Positions 46,296-55,262 of a stretch of DNA of 64,000 nucleotides are shown here, in pieces. This DNA comes from Neorhizobium petrolearium. GTDB lineage: Bacteria; Pseudomonadota; Alphaproteobacteria; Rhizobiales; Rhizobiaceae. Position 1 is the stretch's first letter. Each line of letters opens with the position of its first letter. The position numbers were made by a program, and so were the translations under genes. The stretch covers positions 124,001 to 188,000 of the forward strand of contig NZ_JAGGJW010000010.1 in the NCBI RefSeq assembly GCF_017873175.1, given 5' to 3'. The notes beneath the pieces were generated by a model. It worked only from the letters and a program-made list of their open reading frames with translations, was not told the origin of the DNA and made no database searches.

Positions 46296-47609
46296 TCATA
46301 GACGGGCGAGCCATGTCGCGATCGGCGGGAAGGCTACGATCAGGGCGATTGACACGAACATGGCCAGGACGAATGGCAATGCGCCGCGGAATATCTCGCC
46401 CACTCTCAGATCGGGCTCATCCATGGCCGACTTTATGACATAGACAGATAGCCCGAAGGGCGGCGTGAGGAGACCCACCTCGACAGTCACGACCGTCAGC
46501 ACGCCAAACCAGATGAGGTCGAAACCGGCCGCATTGGCGATCGGCAACGCTATCGGAAGGAGGATCAGCATGATCGAAATGGAATCGATCAGGCAGCCCA
46601 GCGCAGTGATCAGCAGAAGATAGACGAGAAGAAAGCCGTAGGGACCGATCGGCCCCGTCAGGAAGACTTGGGCCAAAGCGCGCGGCACGCCGGAAAGCGC
46701 CAACATACGGCTGAAGAAGGTCGCGGCGAGGATCAGGAACAGCACCGAGACGGTGATCTGGCCGGCCTCGACCAGCAGGTTCCAGAAGAGGCGCCGGTCG
46801 AGGGACCGGCGCATCAACGCAATCACCAATGCACCGAAGGCGCCGGCGGCACCGGCTTCGGTCGGGTTGAGAAAACCGCCATAGAGCCCGCCCAGTACCA
46901 CCAGCATCAGCGAGACGATCGGCGCGGATTTGCGGGCGATCTCAGCGATGCTCATGTCGCCGAGCTCGGCGCTGTCTTCCCCGTCCTCGAAGACGAAATC
47001 CTTGCGAAACCGTGCGAGCAACATGATCGTCACACAAAATGCGGCGGCGATCAGGATACCGGGTCCGACACCGGCGAGGAACATGCGGCCCACGGATTCC
47101 TCTGCGAGCACGGCATAGGCGATCATCAGCAGCGAGGGCGGGATCAACATACCAAGCACCGATGAACCGGCGACGACCCCCGTCGCGAACTTTCGGGTAT
47201 AGCCGTGCCGCGTCATTTCCGGGACGGCGACACGGCTGAAGACCGTCGCAGAGGCGATCGAGATTCCGGTGATCGCGGCAAAGACTGCGTTCGCGAACAC
47301 CGTCGCGACCCCGAGGCCGGCGGTGACACGCCCGAGCAGCTTCTGGAATACGTCGAAGGTGTCCTTGCCGACACGCGAGACCGTAACCAGAAGGCCCATC
47401 AACACGAAAAGGGGCACGACCGCGAACAGATATTCCCGAAGTGAGTCGTTAGCGACGGCGCCCATCATCCGCAAGGACACCGTTTCGCCTCGTATAGCGG
47501 CAACGCCGGCAAAGGAAACGGCCAACATGCCGATGCCGATGGGCATCCCGAGATAGATGAGAACGAGCAGCGCCACCACCGCGGCGGAACCGATTTCCAC
47601 GGGGCTCAT
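46296..47609 (-). CDS. TRAP transporter large permease (DctM-type)
   Basis: A 437-residue membrane protein with about 12 spans and DctM signatures: GMPIGIGMLAVSF, GSSVLGMLIPPSLLMIAYAV, TPPFGLSVYVIKS near the end. Its ATG overlaps the DctQ stop (ATGA at 47606-47609). With DctQ and DctP it imports an organic acid driven by a sodium gradient. Confidence 0.94.
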   Translation of the reverse strand: MSPVEIGSAAVVALLVLIYLGMPIGIGMLAVSFAGVAAIRGETVSLRMMGAVANDSLREYLFAVVPLFVLMGLLVTVSRVGKDTFDVFQKLLGRVTAGLGVATVFANAVFAAITGISIASATVFSRVAVPEMTRHGYTRKFATGVVAGSSVLGMLIPPSLLMIAYAVLAEESVGRMFLAGVGPGILIAAAFCVTIMLLARFRKDFVFEDGEDSAELGDMSIAEIARKSAPIVSLMLVVLGGLYGGFLNPTEAGAAGAFGALVIALMRRSLDRRLFWNLLVEAGQITVSVLFLILAATFFSRMLALSGVPRALAQVFLTGPIGPYGFLLVYLLLITALGCLIDSISIMLILLPIALPIANAAGFDLIWFGVLTVVTVEVGLLTPPFGLSVYVIKSAMDEPDLRVGEIFRGALPFVLAMFVSIALIVAFPPIATWLARL

Positions 47610-48175
47610 GTCGATCTCCTGTTGGCGATAACGTCGCGAAGATCGCCGACCATCGCGACGACGAACTGGATGGCGGTGACCGTCATGCCGACAAGGATGA
47701 GAGCGCGGAACGGCCAGGTCGGCAAGGTCGCGATACCGGTGACGCCGATGAACTCGCCGCTCGCATAATCCTTCTCGAAGATCGAGAGGCTGACCGAGGC
47801 GATGCCGCCTATCACGGCGGCGCCGCCGAGATTGAAGAGTGCCGAAAGCAGCGCACCGGCCCTAGGACGGCCTTCGCGGAACGGGATGAAGAAGATCTCC
47901 GTCCGGGCCAGCCGGTCCGCCCGCACCGTCGTCGCCAGTTGCAGGCAGACGATCATCACGAGCAGGAGGGCGCCGAGTTCGGACACCAGCGGCAGGGACG
48001 ACCCCAGCATGTTGCGGGCAATGATGTCGGCGCAGATGGTGATCATCAGCACGCCGATCAGCGCGGTGCCGAGCGCGGCGAGCGCGTCGACGAAGACCAG
48101 CCAGACCCGGCCAATCCCGGAGGACGGGGGATTTCGGGTTCCGGAAGCCGATGTCTTGTCGCTTTCCAAAGCCAT
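47606..48175 (-). CDS. TRAP transporter small permease (DctQ-type)
   Basis: A 189-residue four-span protein (ALGTALIGVLMITICADIIARN; LVSELGALLLVMIVCLQLA) characteristic of DctQ. It lies 11 bases after the DctP gene and overlaps DctM by 4 bases. Confidence 0.92.
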   Translation of the reverse strand: MALESDKTSASGTRNPPSSGIGRVWLVFVDALAALGTALIGVLMITICADIIARNMLGSSLPLVSELGALLLVMIVCLQLATTVRADRLARTEIFFIPFREGRPRAGALLSALFNLGGAAVIGGIASVSLSIFEKDYASGEFIGVTGIATLPTWPFRALILVGMTVTAIQFVVAMVGDLRDVIANRRST

Positions 48176-48186
48176 GAGACGCCGGA

Positions 48187-49260
48187 CTATTCGTCCCAGT
48201 TGCGCATGGGCTTTTCGCCCTTGGTGCGCAAGCCGTCCATATAGGCCTTCAGGAAGGCCTTGGCCGGGAGGCCCTTGCCCTCGAGATCCGCCGCCCAGTC
48301 GCCGGCGATGTCCGGCAGCTTGTCGACCCAGGCCTGGCGTTGCTCGTCGGACATCTTGATGATTTCGACGGGCGGGTTCTGGCTGGTACCGAGCTCCACC
48401 ATCTTGTTCAGCGCCGCCTCGTGCCGTTCGAGCAGATCCTTGCCATGGGCGACGGTGTAATATTTGCCCGCCTCGATCATCGCGGTCTGGACCTCTTCAG
48501 GCAGTCCGTCCCAGCTATCCTTGTTGATCGCGACCGCGCCGGAGAAGGCGACGCCCACGTCGAAGCGGTTGATATAGGGCGCCACCTCGTAGAGCTTGGC
48601 CGGCAGGGCGCCAAGGGCAAGCGATAGCACACCGTCGGAAATACCGGTCTGGATATCGGTGTAGAAACTGGTGAGCGAACCGTCGACTGCATTCGCACCG
48701 GTTCCACGCAGCCAGGTGCCAAGCACACCCGGCGCAGAGAGCTTGATGCCTTTGACGTCGTCGATGCCCTTGAGCGGCGTCTTGGTGTAGATGTCGTACA
48801 TGTCGGTGCTGGTGAGACCGAGCACCTTGAGATTGTACTGCTCCCATTCATGACGGAGCGCCTCGTTGCTCTCCATCAGGTCTTCCATCACTTCGAGCTG
48901 AAACGGCGGATTGACGGTGGCGAAGGGTGCGTAGCTGGAGGCCTGGCTGAGTGGCAGCTTGGACGGCTCGAGGAAGGAGAAGACCCAGCCGATATCGGTG
49001 ATCCCCTCTTCGACTGACGTCAGCGTGGCATTGGCCTTGTAGAGCTGGCCGCCGAAGGCTTCGTTCCACTCGATTTTGTAATTGCCGGTCTTGGCGAGCA
49101 ATTCGTCCGCCTTCGCCATGAAATGGGTCTTCATCATGCCGACCCACGGAATCACCGTCGGGTGGCTGGATGCGATGGTCAGATTGATGGTTTCCTGCGC
49201 CGCGAGGGCGCCGGGCAAGGCAATCATGCCCGCAGTCACGAGTCCGAACAGAATACGCAT
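48187..49260 (-). CDS. TRAP transporter solute receptor (DctP-type)
   Basis: A 357-residue periplasmic receptor with signal peptide ILFGLVTAGMIALPGALAAQ, then INLTIASSHPTVIPWVGMM, GIKLSAPGVLGTWLRGTGA and TSFYTDIQTGISDGVL, as in DctP proteins of the TAXI-like/DUF1 C4-dicarboxylate group. It defines ligand specificity of the TRAP set; given the CoA-transferase and citryl-CoA-lyase-like genes upstream, a di- or tricarboxylate or hydroxy acid is a fair guess. Confidence 0.92.
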   Translation of the reverse strand: MRILFGLVTAGMIALPGALAAQETINLTIASSHPTVIPWVGMMKTHFMAKADELLAKTGNYKIEWNEAFGGQLYKANATLTSVEEGITDIGWVFSFLEPSKLPLSQASSYAPFATVNPPFQLEVMEDLMESNEALRHEWEQYNLKVLGLTSTDMYDIYTKTPLKGIDDVKGIKLSAPGVLGTWLRGTGANAVDGSLTSFYTDIQTGISDGVLSLALGALPAKLYEVAPYINRFDVGVAFSGAVAINKDSWDGLPEEVQTAMIEAGKYYTVAHGKDLLERHEAALNKMVELGTSQNPPVEIIKMSDEQRQAWVDKLPDIAGDWAADLEGKGLPAKAFLKAYMDGLRTKGEKPMRNWDE

Positions 49261-49282
49261 TGGTCTCCTCCCCAGTTTGCGT

Positions 49283-49687
49283 TCAGGCCATCGAAAATGT
49301 CTGGCTCGAATAGTCGAGCTTCACAGTTACCGTTCCTTCGTTGATTAACCACGGCCGGACCCGGAATGCGCGCGCCCCCGCCTTGTGCATCGGATCGCGC
49401 TCCGCGATGGCGATCGCTGCCTCCCGGGAAGCGGCCCGCACGATCACGAGCCCGTCGCCTTCCCAGCTTTCCCCGTCATCGGTCCACATCGGCCCGGCGG
49501 CGAACATCACGCCTTCCTTCTCGAGCCCGATCTGGAAATTCAGGTGTTCCTCCATGTTTGCGAAGACAGGCCCGAGCCCATTCACCGGCTGCGTGAAAAT
49601 GGCGTAGAGCTGCTTCTGCAGCATGGCCTTGCTGGCTTCCAGCACGGCCCCGACTGGCACAGCGGTCGGATTGTCCTCGGCACTCAT
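49283..49687 (-). CDS. YCII-related domain protein
   Basis: A 134-residue protein whose central part matches the YCII fold: MLQKQLYAIFTQPV, HLNFQIGLEKEGVMFAAGPM, GLVIVRAASREAAIAIAERDPMHKAG. YCII proteins are small ferredoxin-like folds, some acting as isomerases or lactonase-like enzymes in aromatic catabolism. It is between the CoA-transferase (25 bases) and the TRAP receptor (22 bases), part of the same minus-strand operon. Exact reaction unknown. Confidence 0.85.
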   Translation of the reverse strand: MSAEDNPTAVPVGAVLEASKAMLQKQLYAIFTQPVNGLGPVFANMEEHLNFQIGLEKEGVMFAAGPMWTDDGESWEGDGLVIVRAASREAAIAIAERDPMHKAGARAFRVRPWLINEGTVTVKLDYSSQTFSMA

Positions 49688-49712
49688 CGTTTCTCTTCTC
49701 CCGTCGCGGACC

Positions 49713-50858
49713 TTAGCCCGCCTTCCGTCTTTCCAGTTCCGCACGGATCTCCGCGCCGTGCTGGTCGAGCGTCGGCGGCGGAGTCACGGCAAGTTCCGGC
49801 GCGCCGTCGAAATTGTAGGGCGCGCGCACCGTCGTCGACTTGCCCATCTCGGGATGCTCGGTCGGCACCGCGATCTGCAGGTACTTCGCCTGCGGATCTT
49901 CGAGCGCCTCGTTGGCATCGTAGGCGGGCGAATGCGGCACCTCCGCTGCCAGGAGCCGGTCGCACCATGTCTGGCGCGTCTCCAGCCTGAAGACCGGGGT
50001 GAAGATCGCGATCAAATCGTCCTGGTGCGTGATGCGCTGCAGGCGCTCGGCAAAGCGCGGGTCGGTGGCAAGGTCCGGCTGTCCCGTCGCCGCCAGCAGC
50101 CCTTCCCAGAACTTCGTCGGCGATGACATATGGATCGCGATCCACTTTCCGTCGCTACATTCGAACGTGTAGCTCTGTGAAACGACCGGCCTCGACAGTG
50201 GGCCCATGATCTCGCCAACCGAATAGTAGTGGGTGAAGCTGTCCAGGTTGAAATGCGTCATGGCCTCGAGCATGGAAATGTCGAGCCGGCGCCCCTTCCC
50301 GGACTTGGAGCATTCCAGCAGCGCCGCGAGAATGCCCATGGCGGCATACTGGCCGGTGATGGCGTCCGCGATCGCCGGGCCGATCACGCGCGGATTGGTC
50401 GGCGGCGTCACCAGCCGCAAAAAACCGCTTGCCGCCTGCGCTACGGTATCGAAAGCGGGGCGGTCGCGGGACGGGCCGCTCTGACCGAAGCCGGAAATGG
50501 CGCAATAGATGATCGACGGCTGTACCTTGCGGAGATCGGTCTCGCCGCAACCGAGCTTTTCCGCGACGCCAGGCCGGAAGTTCTGAATGAACACATCCGC
50601 CGTAGCGATCAGGTCCCGGAAAACCGCGAGGTCTTCCGGCCGTGTCGTGTCGAGCGCGATTGAACGCTTGTTGCGGTTGTAGGTCTGGTAGTGCGGCGAG
50701 TAGAGCCCGCCCTTGAAGGCGCGGAAGGGATCGCCCGTTTCCGGACGCTCGACCTTGATGACGTCCGCGCCGAGATCGGCGAGATGCATGCTCGCGGCCG
50801 GCCCCGTGATGTAGGTGCCGAGTTCGACGACGCGGATGTCCTTGAGAATCTTGACCAT
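49713..50858 (-). CDS. CaiB/BaiF-family CoA-transferase
   Basis: A 381-residue class III CoA-transferase: DIRVVELGTYITGPAASMHL, GADVIKVERPETGDPFRAF, and the catalytic Asp in AIADAITGQYAAMG (about residue 168). It is 11 bases after the citryl-CoA-lyase-like gene, so it likely attaches CoA to the acid that the lyase then splits. Confidence 0.93.
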   Translation of the reverse strand: MVKILKDIRVVELGTYITGPAASMHLADLGADVIKVERPETGDPFRAFKGGLYSPHYQTYNRNKRSIALDTTRPEDLAVFRDLIATADVFIQNFRPGVAEKLGCGETDLRKVQPSIIYCAISGFGQSGPSRDRPAFDTVAQAASGFLRLVTPPTNPRVIGPAIADAITGQYAAMGILAALLECSKSGKGRRLDISMLEAMTHFNLDSFTHYYSVGEIMGPLSRPVVSQSYTFECSDGKWIAIHMSSPTKFWEGLLAATGQPDLATDPRFAERLQRITHQDDLIAIFTPVFRLETRQTWCDRLLAAEVPHSPAYDANEALEDPQAKYLQIAVPTEHPEMGKSTTVRAPYNFDGAPELAVTPPPTLDQHGAEIRAELERRKAG

Positions 50859-50869
50859 GCTCTATTTCC

Positions 50870-51685
50870 TCAAGCCTCGCCGTTCCTGTTTGTTTTCGAG
50901 GCCAGAGCTCCGTCATAGCTGATGGCGAGATCTGCCTTGTGGGACATGATGAAGCCGATCGAGCGCAGCGATTCCTCGTAGAGATGGGCGGCAAGGCCCG
51001 CCGTGCGCGCGAGCAGCGGCACCGCTTTAAGCGCTTCCGGCGGCCAGCCGGCATCGAGGATGGTGGCGGGGATGGCACCGGAGACATTGATCGGCAGCGG
51101 CCGCTCGATGATGGCAGTCGCGTGCTTCGCCAGCATGCGCAGCGTCTCTATGTAGCGGCCGCTGATCCCGAGTTCATCGGCGATCGCGAGCAGCCGGTCG
51201 GCACGGGGGTCGCCGGCGCTATGCTGCGGATGACCGAGGCCAGCCACTTTCTTCCGCGCCGCCTTGAGTTTCTTGAGACTCTTGATCGCGGCGGTTTCAA
51301 TATCAGTGCCGTCCGCCTCGGCAAGCGCCATAACCTCCGCGAGATAGCGGCCCGCGGACTCCGAACTGCCGGCCACGACGCTACCCATGCCGAGCAGGCC
51401 CGCGGCCATCGCGCCCTGCCAAGCTTCCGGACCGGCGGCGAGCGTCATGCGCGCGGCCTGCACGCTCGGAACGAGACCGTGCTCGGCGATCGCGACGAGG
51501 CAGGCATCCAACATCGCCTTTTGCGCCTTGCTCGGCTTCTCTCCCAGAACCAGTAGCCAGAAGTAGTCCGTGAACTCGATCTTGCCGATCAGCTCGGCGC
51601 AGAGGTCATAGCCCCTGACTGTTATGCTGTCGGCATCCGAAGTCGCGATGGCCGTCCGGGCGTTGTCCTGCTTGCCGATTCGCAT
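50870..51685 (-). CDS. Citrate-synthase-superfamily protein, citryl-CoA-lyase-like
   Basis: A 271-residue protein that covers only the citrate-synthase-type core. The His of GLGHPQHSAGDPRADRL matches the acyl-CoA-binding His (His320 region of citrate synthase). The region aligned to the first catalytic His reads GSVVAGSSES without His, as in stand-alone citryl-CoA lyases. It would cleave citryl-CoA or a similar tertiary hydroxyacyl-CoA to acetyl-CoA and a keto acid. ATG at 51685 with GAGGAG upstream. First gene of the operon that continues with CoA-transferase, YCII and TRAP. Confidence 0.85.
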   Translation of the reverse strand: MRIGKQDNARTAIATSDADSITVRGYDLCAELIGKIEFTDYFWLLVLGEKPSKAQKAMLDACLVAIAEHGLVPSVQAARMTLAAGPEAWQGAMAAGLLGMGSVVAGSSESAGRYLAEVMALAEADGTDIETAAIKSLKKLKAARKKVAGLGHPQHSAGDPRADRLLAIADELGISGRYIETLRMLAKHATAIIERPLPINVSGAIPATILDAGWPPEALKAVPLLARTAGLAAHLYEESLRSIGFIMSHKADLAISYDGALASKTNRNGEA

Positions 51686-51696
51686 TTCGCTCCTCT

Positions 51697-51713
51697 TTTT
51701 CGGTATGCGAAAA
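51697..51713. promoter_or_regulatory. Inverted repeat TTTTCG-n5-CGAAAA (candidate IclR operator)
   Basis: TTTTCG (51697-51702) and CGAAAA (51708-51713) are perfect inverted arms around GTATG, 11 bases upstream of the lyase ATG and overlapping its ribosome site region. A divergent IclR gene starts at 51941. IclR-family sites are often TTTCG-type palindromes of this size, so regulation of the lyase/TRAP operon by this IclR protein is a reasonable inference. Confidence 0.5.
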
Positions 51714-51940
51714 TATTTGCTCTTGCCGAAAACGTTATCAGCATTTAACTTGCCGTCAAGTGACAATCCGTAACCGCCGCCGGAGAGCCGGAAGCGGGGA
51801 GACGACGGCACAGAGGGGGAAATGCGGACGGGTCAGACGCAGGGAGATTATATCACCGTTCGAGTTGCGAACGGCGCCCGCGCCGCGTTTGTCGAAGCCA
51901 CGCCGAATGCGCTATCGATTGCCGTTTTTCTCCATCAGGG

Positions 51941-52774
51941 ATGATGCAAGTGCAGCAGGCAGCAATGGCGACTATCGAAGACAATCAAAGGCCGGCCGAA
52001 TTCGTCGAGGGGCTGGCGAAGGGGCTCGCTATCCTCGAGTCCTTTGATGTCACCCATCCGGAAATGACGCTCAGCGAAGTGGCGCGGCGTGTCGGCCTGT
52101 CGCCGGCAGCCGCCCGGCGGAGCCTCATCACGCTCCAGGCGCTCGGCTACGTCCAGCAGAAGGACAAGCGCTTCCACCTGCGCCCCAAGATCATGACGCT
52201 CGGGTCGTCGTTCTACTTCTCGGCGCGCATCGAGGAGGTGCTGCAGCCGGATCTGCGGGAACTCGTCGAGAAGTTCGGCGACGCATCCTCGGTAGGCACG
52301 CTCGACAGCGAGGACGTCATCTACATCGCCCACGTCTCGGTGCAGCGCGCCCGCCGCGCCGCCGCGGTTATGGGCGCGCGCTATCCGGCCTGCGCGACCT
52401 CTCTTGGCCGCGTTCTGCTTGCCGGACTGAACGACGATGCTCTGGAGAGATACCTTTCAAACGTGCGCCCCAAGGCGCTCACCTCAAAGACGATCACCGA
52501 TCCGGCGATCCTGCGGGAGGAGATCCTCGCCGTGCGCGAATCCGGCTATGCGACGACTGTCGATCAGCTCGACTACGGCATCACGGCGCTGGCGGTGCCG
52601 ATCCGCGACATGGAGGGACGCACGATCGCCGCACTTAATACGTCCGGCTACACCGGAATACTGACTCCGGAATCACTGGTCGCGGAGCGCCTGCCGACAT
52701 TGCGGCAGGCGGCGTCTCACATCGCCCACGCGATCACGCGCTATCCGGTGCTGCAATCGATCATGGGGACCTGA
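51941..52774 (+). CDS. IclR-family transcriptional regulator (PcaR/PobR-like)
   Basis: A 277-residue regulator: N-terminal winged helix FVEGLAKGLAILESFD and LSEVARRVGLSPAAARRSL, and the IclR effector domain (YIAHVSVQRARRAA; PACATSLGRVLLAGL; VDQLDYGITALAVPI). It is the subgroup that controls protocatechuate and beta-ketoadipate genes. The first ATG at 51941 is used; an ATG at 51965 is also possible. It stands between the divergent lyase/TRAP operon and the co-directional amidohydrolase/LigAB genes and may control both. Confidence 0.92.
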   Translation: MMQVQQAAMATIEDNQRPAEFVEGLAKGLAILESFDVTHPEMTLSEVARRVGLSPAAARRSLITLQALGYVQQKDKRFHLRPKIMTLGSSFYFSARIEEVLQPDLRELVEKFGDASSVGTLDSEDVIYIAHVSVQRARRAAAVMGARYPACATSLGRVLLAGLNDDALERYLSNVRPKALTSKTITDPAILREEILAVRESGYATTVDQLDYGITALAVPIRDMEGRTIAALNTSGYTGILTPESLVAERLPTLRQAASHIAHAITRYPVLQSIMGT

Positions 52775-52814
52775 CGAACGAAGACCGAGCCGCACGGCGA
52801 TGGGAGGATAAGCC

Positions 52815-54320
52815 ATGTGCAGACTTTGCGATCCGGGGAAGCCCGAATTTCTGTGCCCGACGAGTTTCGATGCGGCGAGGGCCAAGGCGGTGGCCAATGC
52901 CGCCGGCACTGTGCTGTCGGCCAATGCCGCGGCCCAGGCGGCTGCGGCCGCGAGCCTGCCCAAAGGTATCGGCGATGTTGGCCGGAAGACGTTGATCAAG
53001 GGTGGCATCGTCTTCTCCGTGGATGACAAGGTCGGTAATTTTGCGGTCGGCGACGTACTGCTCGAGGGAGCAAAGATCACCGCCGTCGGCCCTTCGATCG
53101 AGGCAAGCGGCGCCGCCGTGCTGGATGCCACTGGCAAGATTGTCATGCCGGGCTTCGTCGACACCCATCATCACCAGTTCGAGACTGCGCTGCGCAGCCA
53201 GCTCGCCAATGGCATCCTGATCAATGACGGCCGGCCGGAGAGCGCGCAAAATTACTACGAGACCGTTCTTCAGAAGTTCTCAAACGCCTACAGGCCCGAG
53301 GACGTCTACATCAACGAGCTGTTCGGCTCGATCGCCCAGCTCGACGCAGGTGTCACCACGGTGATGGATGTCAGCCAGATCCATCATTCGCCCGAACATT
53401 CCGACGCCGCCATCGAAGGTATTCGCGACGCGGGCCGACGCTCGGTCTTCGGGTATTTCGAGGGCTGGGGCGATGCCGCCAAATATCCGGTCGACGCGAA
53501 GCGCATCAGGGACCAGTATTTCGCATCCGGTGACCAGCTAATGACCATGGTCATGGGCGGCGAGATCTACATTCCAGGTTACGAGGAAGCCTGGCGGATC
53601 GGACGCGAACTCGGCATGCCGATCGCGCTCCACGTCGTCGGCACCTTCGGGATGCAGCCGACATTCGACGAACTCGGCGCCAAGGGCATGTTCGGCCCCG
53701 ACAACATCTTCATCCACATGACCGGCATGTCGGATGCCGGCTGGAAATATGCAGCCGATGCCGGCGCCCATATCTCGCTGTCGGTGCCGATCGAAATGCA
53801 GATGCGTCACGGCACGCCGCCGCTGCAGAAGGTGATCGATCTCGGCATCAGCTTTTCGCTCTCGACCGACGTCGAATGTACGATGACAGCCGATTTCTTC
53901 ACCCAGATGCGGTCCTTCGTCACCCTGCAGCGCATGGAGGCAAATGCCCAGGCGCTCGCCGGCGAGAAGTATCCGCGCCTCGTTACGGCGCGCGATGCAA
54001 TCCGCGCTGCGACCATGGGCGGCGCGACGGGCTTGAAGCTTGATCACAAGATAGGCTCGCTGACGCCCGGCAAGGAGGCGGATCTCATCCTTCTCGACGC
54101 AGACGCGCTGAACGTCACACCGCTCAACAACGCGCCCGGCGCTGTCGTCGCGCTCATGGAGCGCTCGAACGTCAATGCCGTCTTTGTCGCCGGCAAGGTG
54201 AAGAAGTGGAAGGGCCAGTTGCTCAGCTTCGACACCGCTCGGCTGAGCGCGGAACTGGCAAAAAGCCGCGACGCGATCTTCGAAACGGCTGGCATTACCC
54301 GCGACCTGTTCGCGGACTGA
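52815..54320 (+). CDS. Amidohydrolase (TrzA/SsnA/cytosine-deaminase-like)
   Basis: A 501-residue metal-dependent hydrolase of the amidohydrolase superfamily. Metal ligands: VDTHHHQFET (about residue 116), ALHVVG (~275), HMTGMSD (~297) and Asp in SLSTDVECT (~353). It hydrolyses C-N or C-Cl bonds on ring compounds, or deaminates. The N-terminal ~60 residues are unusual: three Cys in CRLCDPGKPEFLC followed by an Ala-rich helix. Ribosome site GGGAGGATAA before the ATG. It precedes the LigB/LigA genes, so it may open or deaminate the compound before ring cleavage. Confidence 0.9.
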   Translation: MCRLCDPGKPEFLCPTSFDAARAKAVANAAGTVLSANAAAQAAAAASLPKGIGDVGRKTLIKGGIVFSVDDKVGNFAVGDVLLEGAKITAVGPSIEASGAAVLDATGKIVMPGFVDTHHHQFETALRSQLANGILINDGRPESAQNYYETVLQKFSNAYRPEDVYINELFGSIAQLDAGVTTVMDVSQIHHSPEHSDAAIEGIRDAGRRSVFGYFEGWGDAAKYPVDAKRIRDQYFASGDQLMTMVMGGEIYIPGYEEAWRIGRELGMPIALHVVGTFGMQPTFDELGAKGMFGPDNIFIHMTGMSDAGWKYAADAGAHISLSVPIEMQMRHGTPPLQKVIDLGISFSLSTDVECTMTADFFTQMRSFVTLQRMEANAQALAGEKYPRLVTARDAIRAATMGGATGLKLDHKIGSLTPGKEADLILLDADALNVTPLNNAPGAVVALMERSNVNAVFVAGKVKKWKGQLLSFDTARLSAELAKSRDAIFETAGITRDLFAD

Positions 54321-54326
54321 GATTGC

Positions 54327-54355
54327 GAGGAAGCGGCCTTCCGGTCCGCCTCCTC
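54327..54355 (+). repeat. Intergenic hairpin between amidohydrolase and LigB-type genes
   Basis: Arms GAGGAAGCGG (54327-54336) and CCGCCTCCTC (54346-54355) pair 9 of 10 positions across a 9-base loop. No T-run follows, so it is a possible processing or attenuation stem rather than a classical terminator. Confidence 0.35.
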
Positions 54356-54401
54356 CCGACTGTCGGCGCCGAAAGCGCCTCGTACTCGTGGGAGAAGAAC
54401 A

Positions 54402-55262
54402 TTGGCAAAATTAGTTGCGACACTGGCTTCGACGCATCACCCCTTCTACCTCAAGGCAACCACAATGCCGCCCAAGCAACAGATGCCGCAGGCGCCGGAG
54501 TGGAAGCGCAAGGTGGAAGCCTATCGTGAAACCCTAGCGGCCGCAAAGCCCGACATCCTCGTTATGGTGGGCTCCGACCACTTCCATCAAATCTTCCTCG
54601 ACAACTGCCCGCAGTTCCTGATCGGCAAGGCGCCGCGCTATGATGCGACCTTCTACAATGAGGAACGCGAGTTCGGTATTCCGAAATACGTGCTGGAGGG
54701 CGACGAGGACATGTCGCGCTTCATGCACCAGTCGCTGATGGACCAGAGTTTCGACTTCGCGTTCTCCAATGAGCTGAAGATCGATCATTCCATCATCTGC
54801 CCGATCATCACGGTGCGTCCGCAGAACGACCTGCCGGTGGTGCCGATCTACACCAACATTTTCGCGCCGCCGCTGCATTCGCCGAAACGGTTCTACGAAC
54901 TTGGCCGCGCGATCCGCAAGGCGATCGAGGACTACCCGTCCGACAAGCGTGTCGCGGCGATCGGTACCGGACATCTCTCGCTCGAACTCGGCGGACCGCG
55001 TCAATTCATGGAAACCGGCCCCGATCCGGTCTTCGATCGTCAGGCGATCGAATGGCTGCGCACGGGCGATGTCGATGCGATACTCGCCAACGTCACCCAC
55101 AAAAGCATGGTCGAAAGCGGCAACGCCACCCAGGGTTTCCTGAACTTTATCCTGATGCTGGGCGTCGCCGGTCCCGAAGGCGCCGACTACGTCGATAATC
55201 TCGACCTCTTCCATACGATGGAAGCCTATTTCACCTGGTATCCGAAGGAGCAAGCGGCATGA
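54402..55262 (+). CDS. LigB-superfamily extradiol ring-cleavage dioxygenase (catalytic subunit)
   Basis: A 286-residue class III extradiol dioxygenase with iron-ligand-type histidines in LASTHHPFY (residue ~12) and VGSDHFHQIF (~57), the late catalytic-type GTGHLSLELGG (~190) and FAPPLHSP. It opens catechol-type rings such as protocatechuate, gallate or aminophenols. The TTG start at 54402 is preceded by GGGAGAAGAA; no ATG is nearer. It overlaps the LigA-type gene by 4 bases, as in LigAB dioxygenases. Confidence 0.88.
   Translation: MAKLVATLASTHHPFYLKATTMPPKQQMPQAPEWKRKVEAYRETLAAAKPDILVMVGSDHFHQIFLDNCPQFLIGKAPRYDATFYNEEREFGIPKYVLEGDEDMSRFMHQSLMDQSFDFAFSNELKIDHSIICPIITVRPQNDLPVVPIYTNIFAPPLHSPKRFYELGRAIRKAIEDYPSDKRVAAIGTGHLSLELGGPRQFMETGPDPVFDRQAIEWLRTGDVDAILANVTHKSMVESGNATQGFLNFILMLGVAGPEGADYVDNLDLFHTMEAYFTWYPKEQAA

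Noticed and set aside
51760..52047. 95-codon plus-strand frame before the IclR gene
   Set aside because: Overlaps the IclR start in another frame, Arg-rich, no family similarity.
54327..54355. Rho-independent terminator after the amidohydrolase gene
   Set aside because: A stem is present but no T-run follows on either strand, so it is listed only as an intergenic hairpin.
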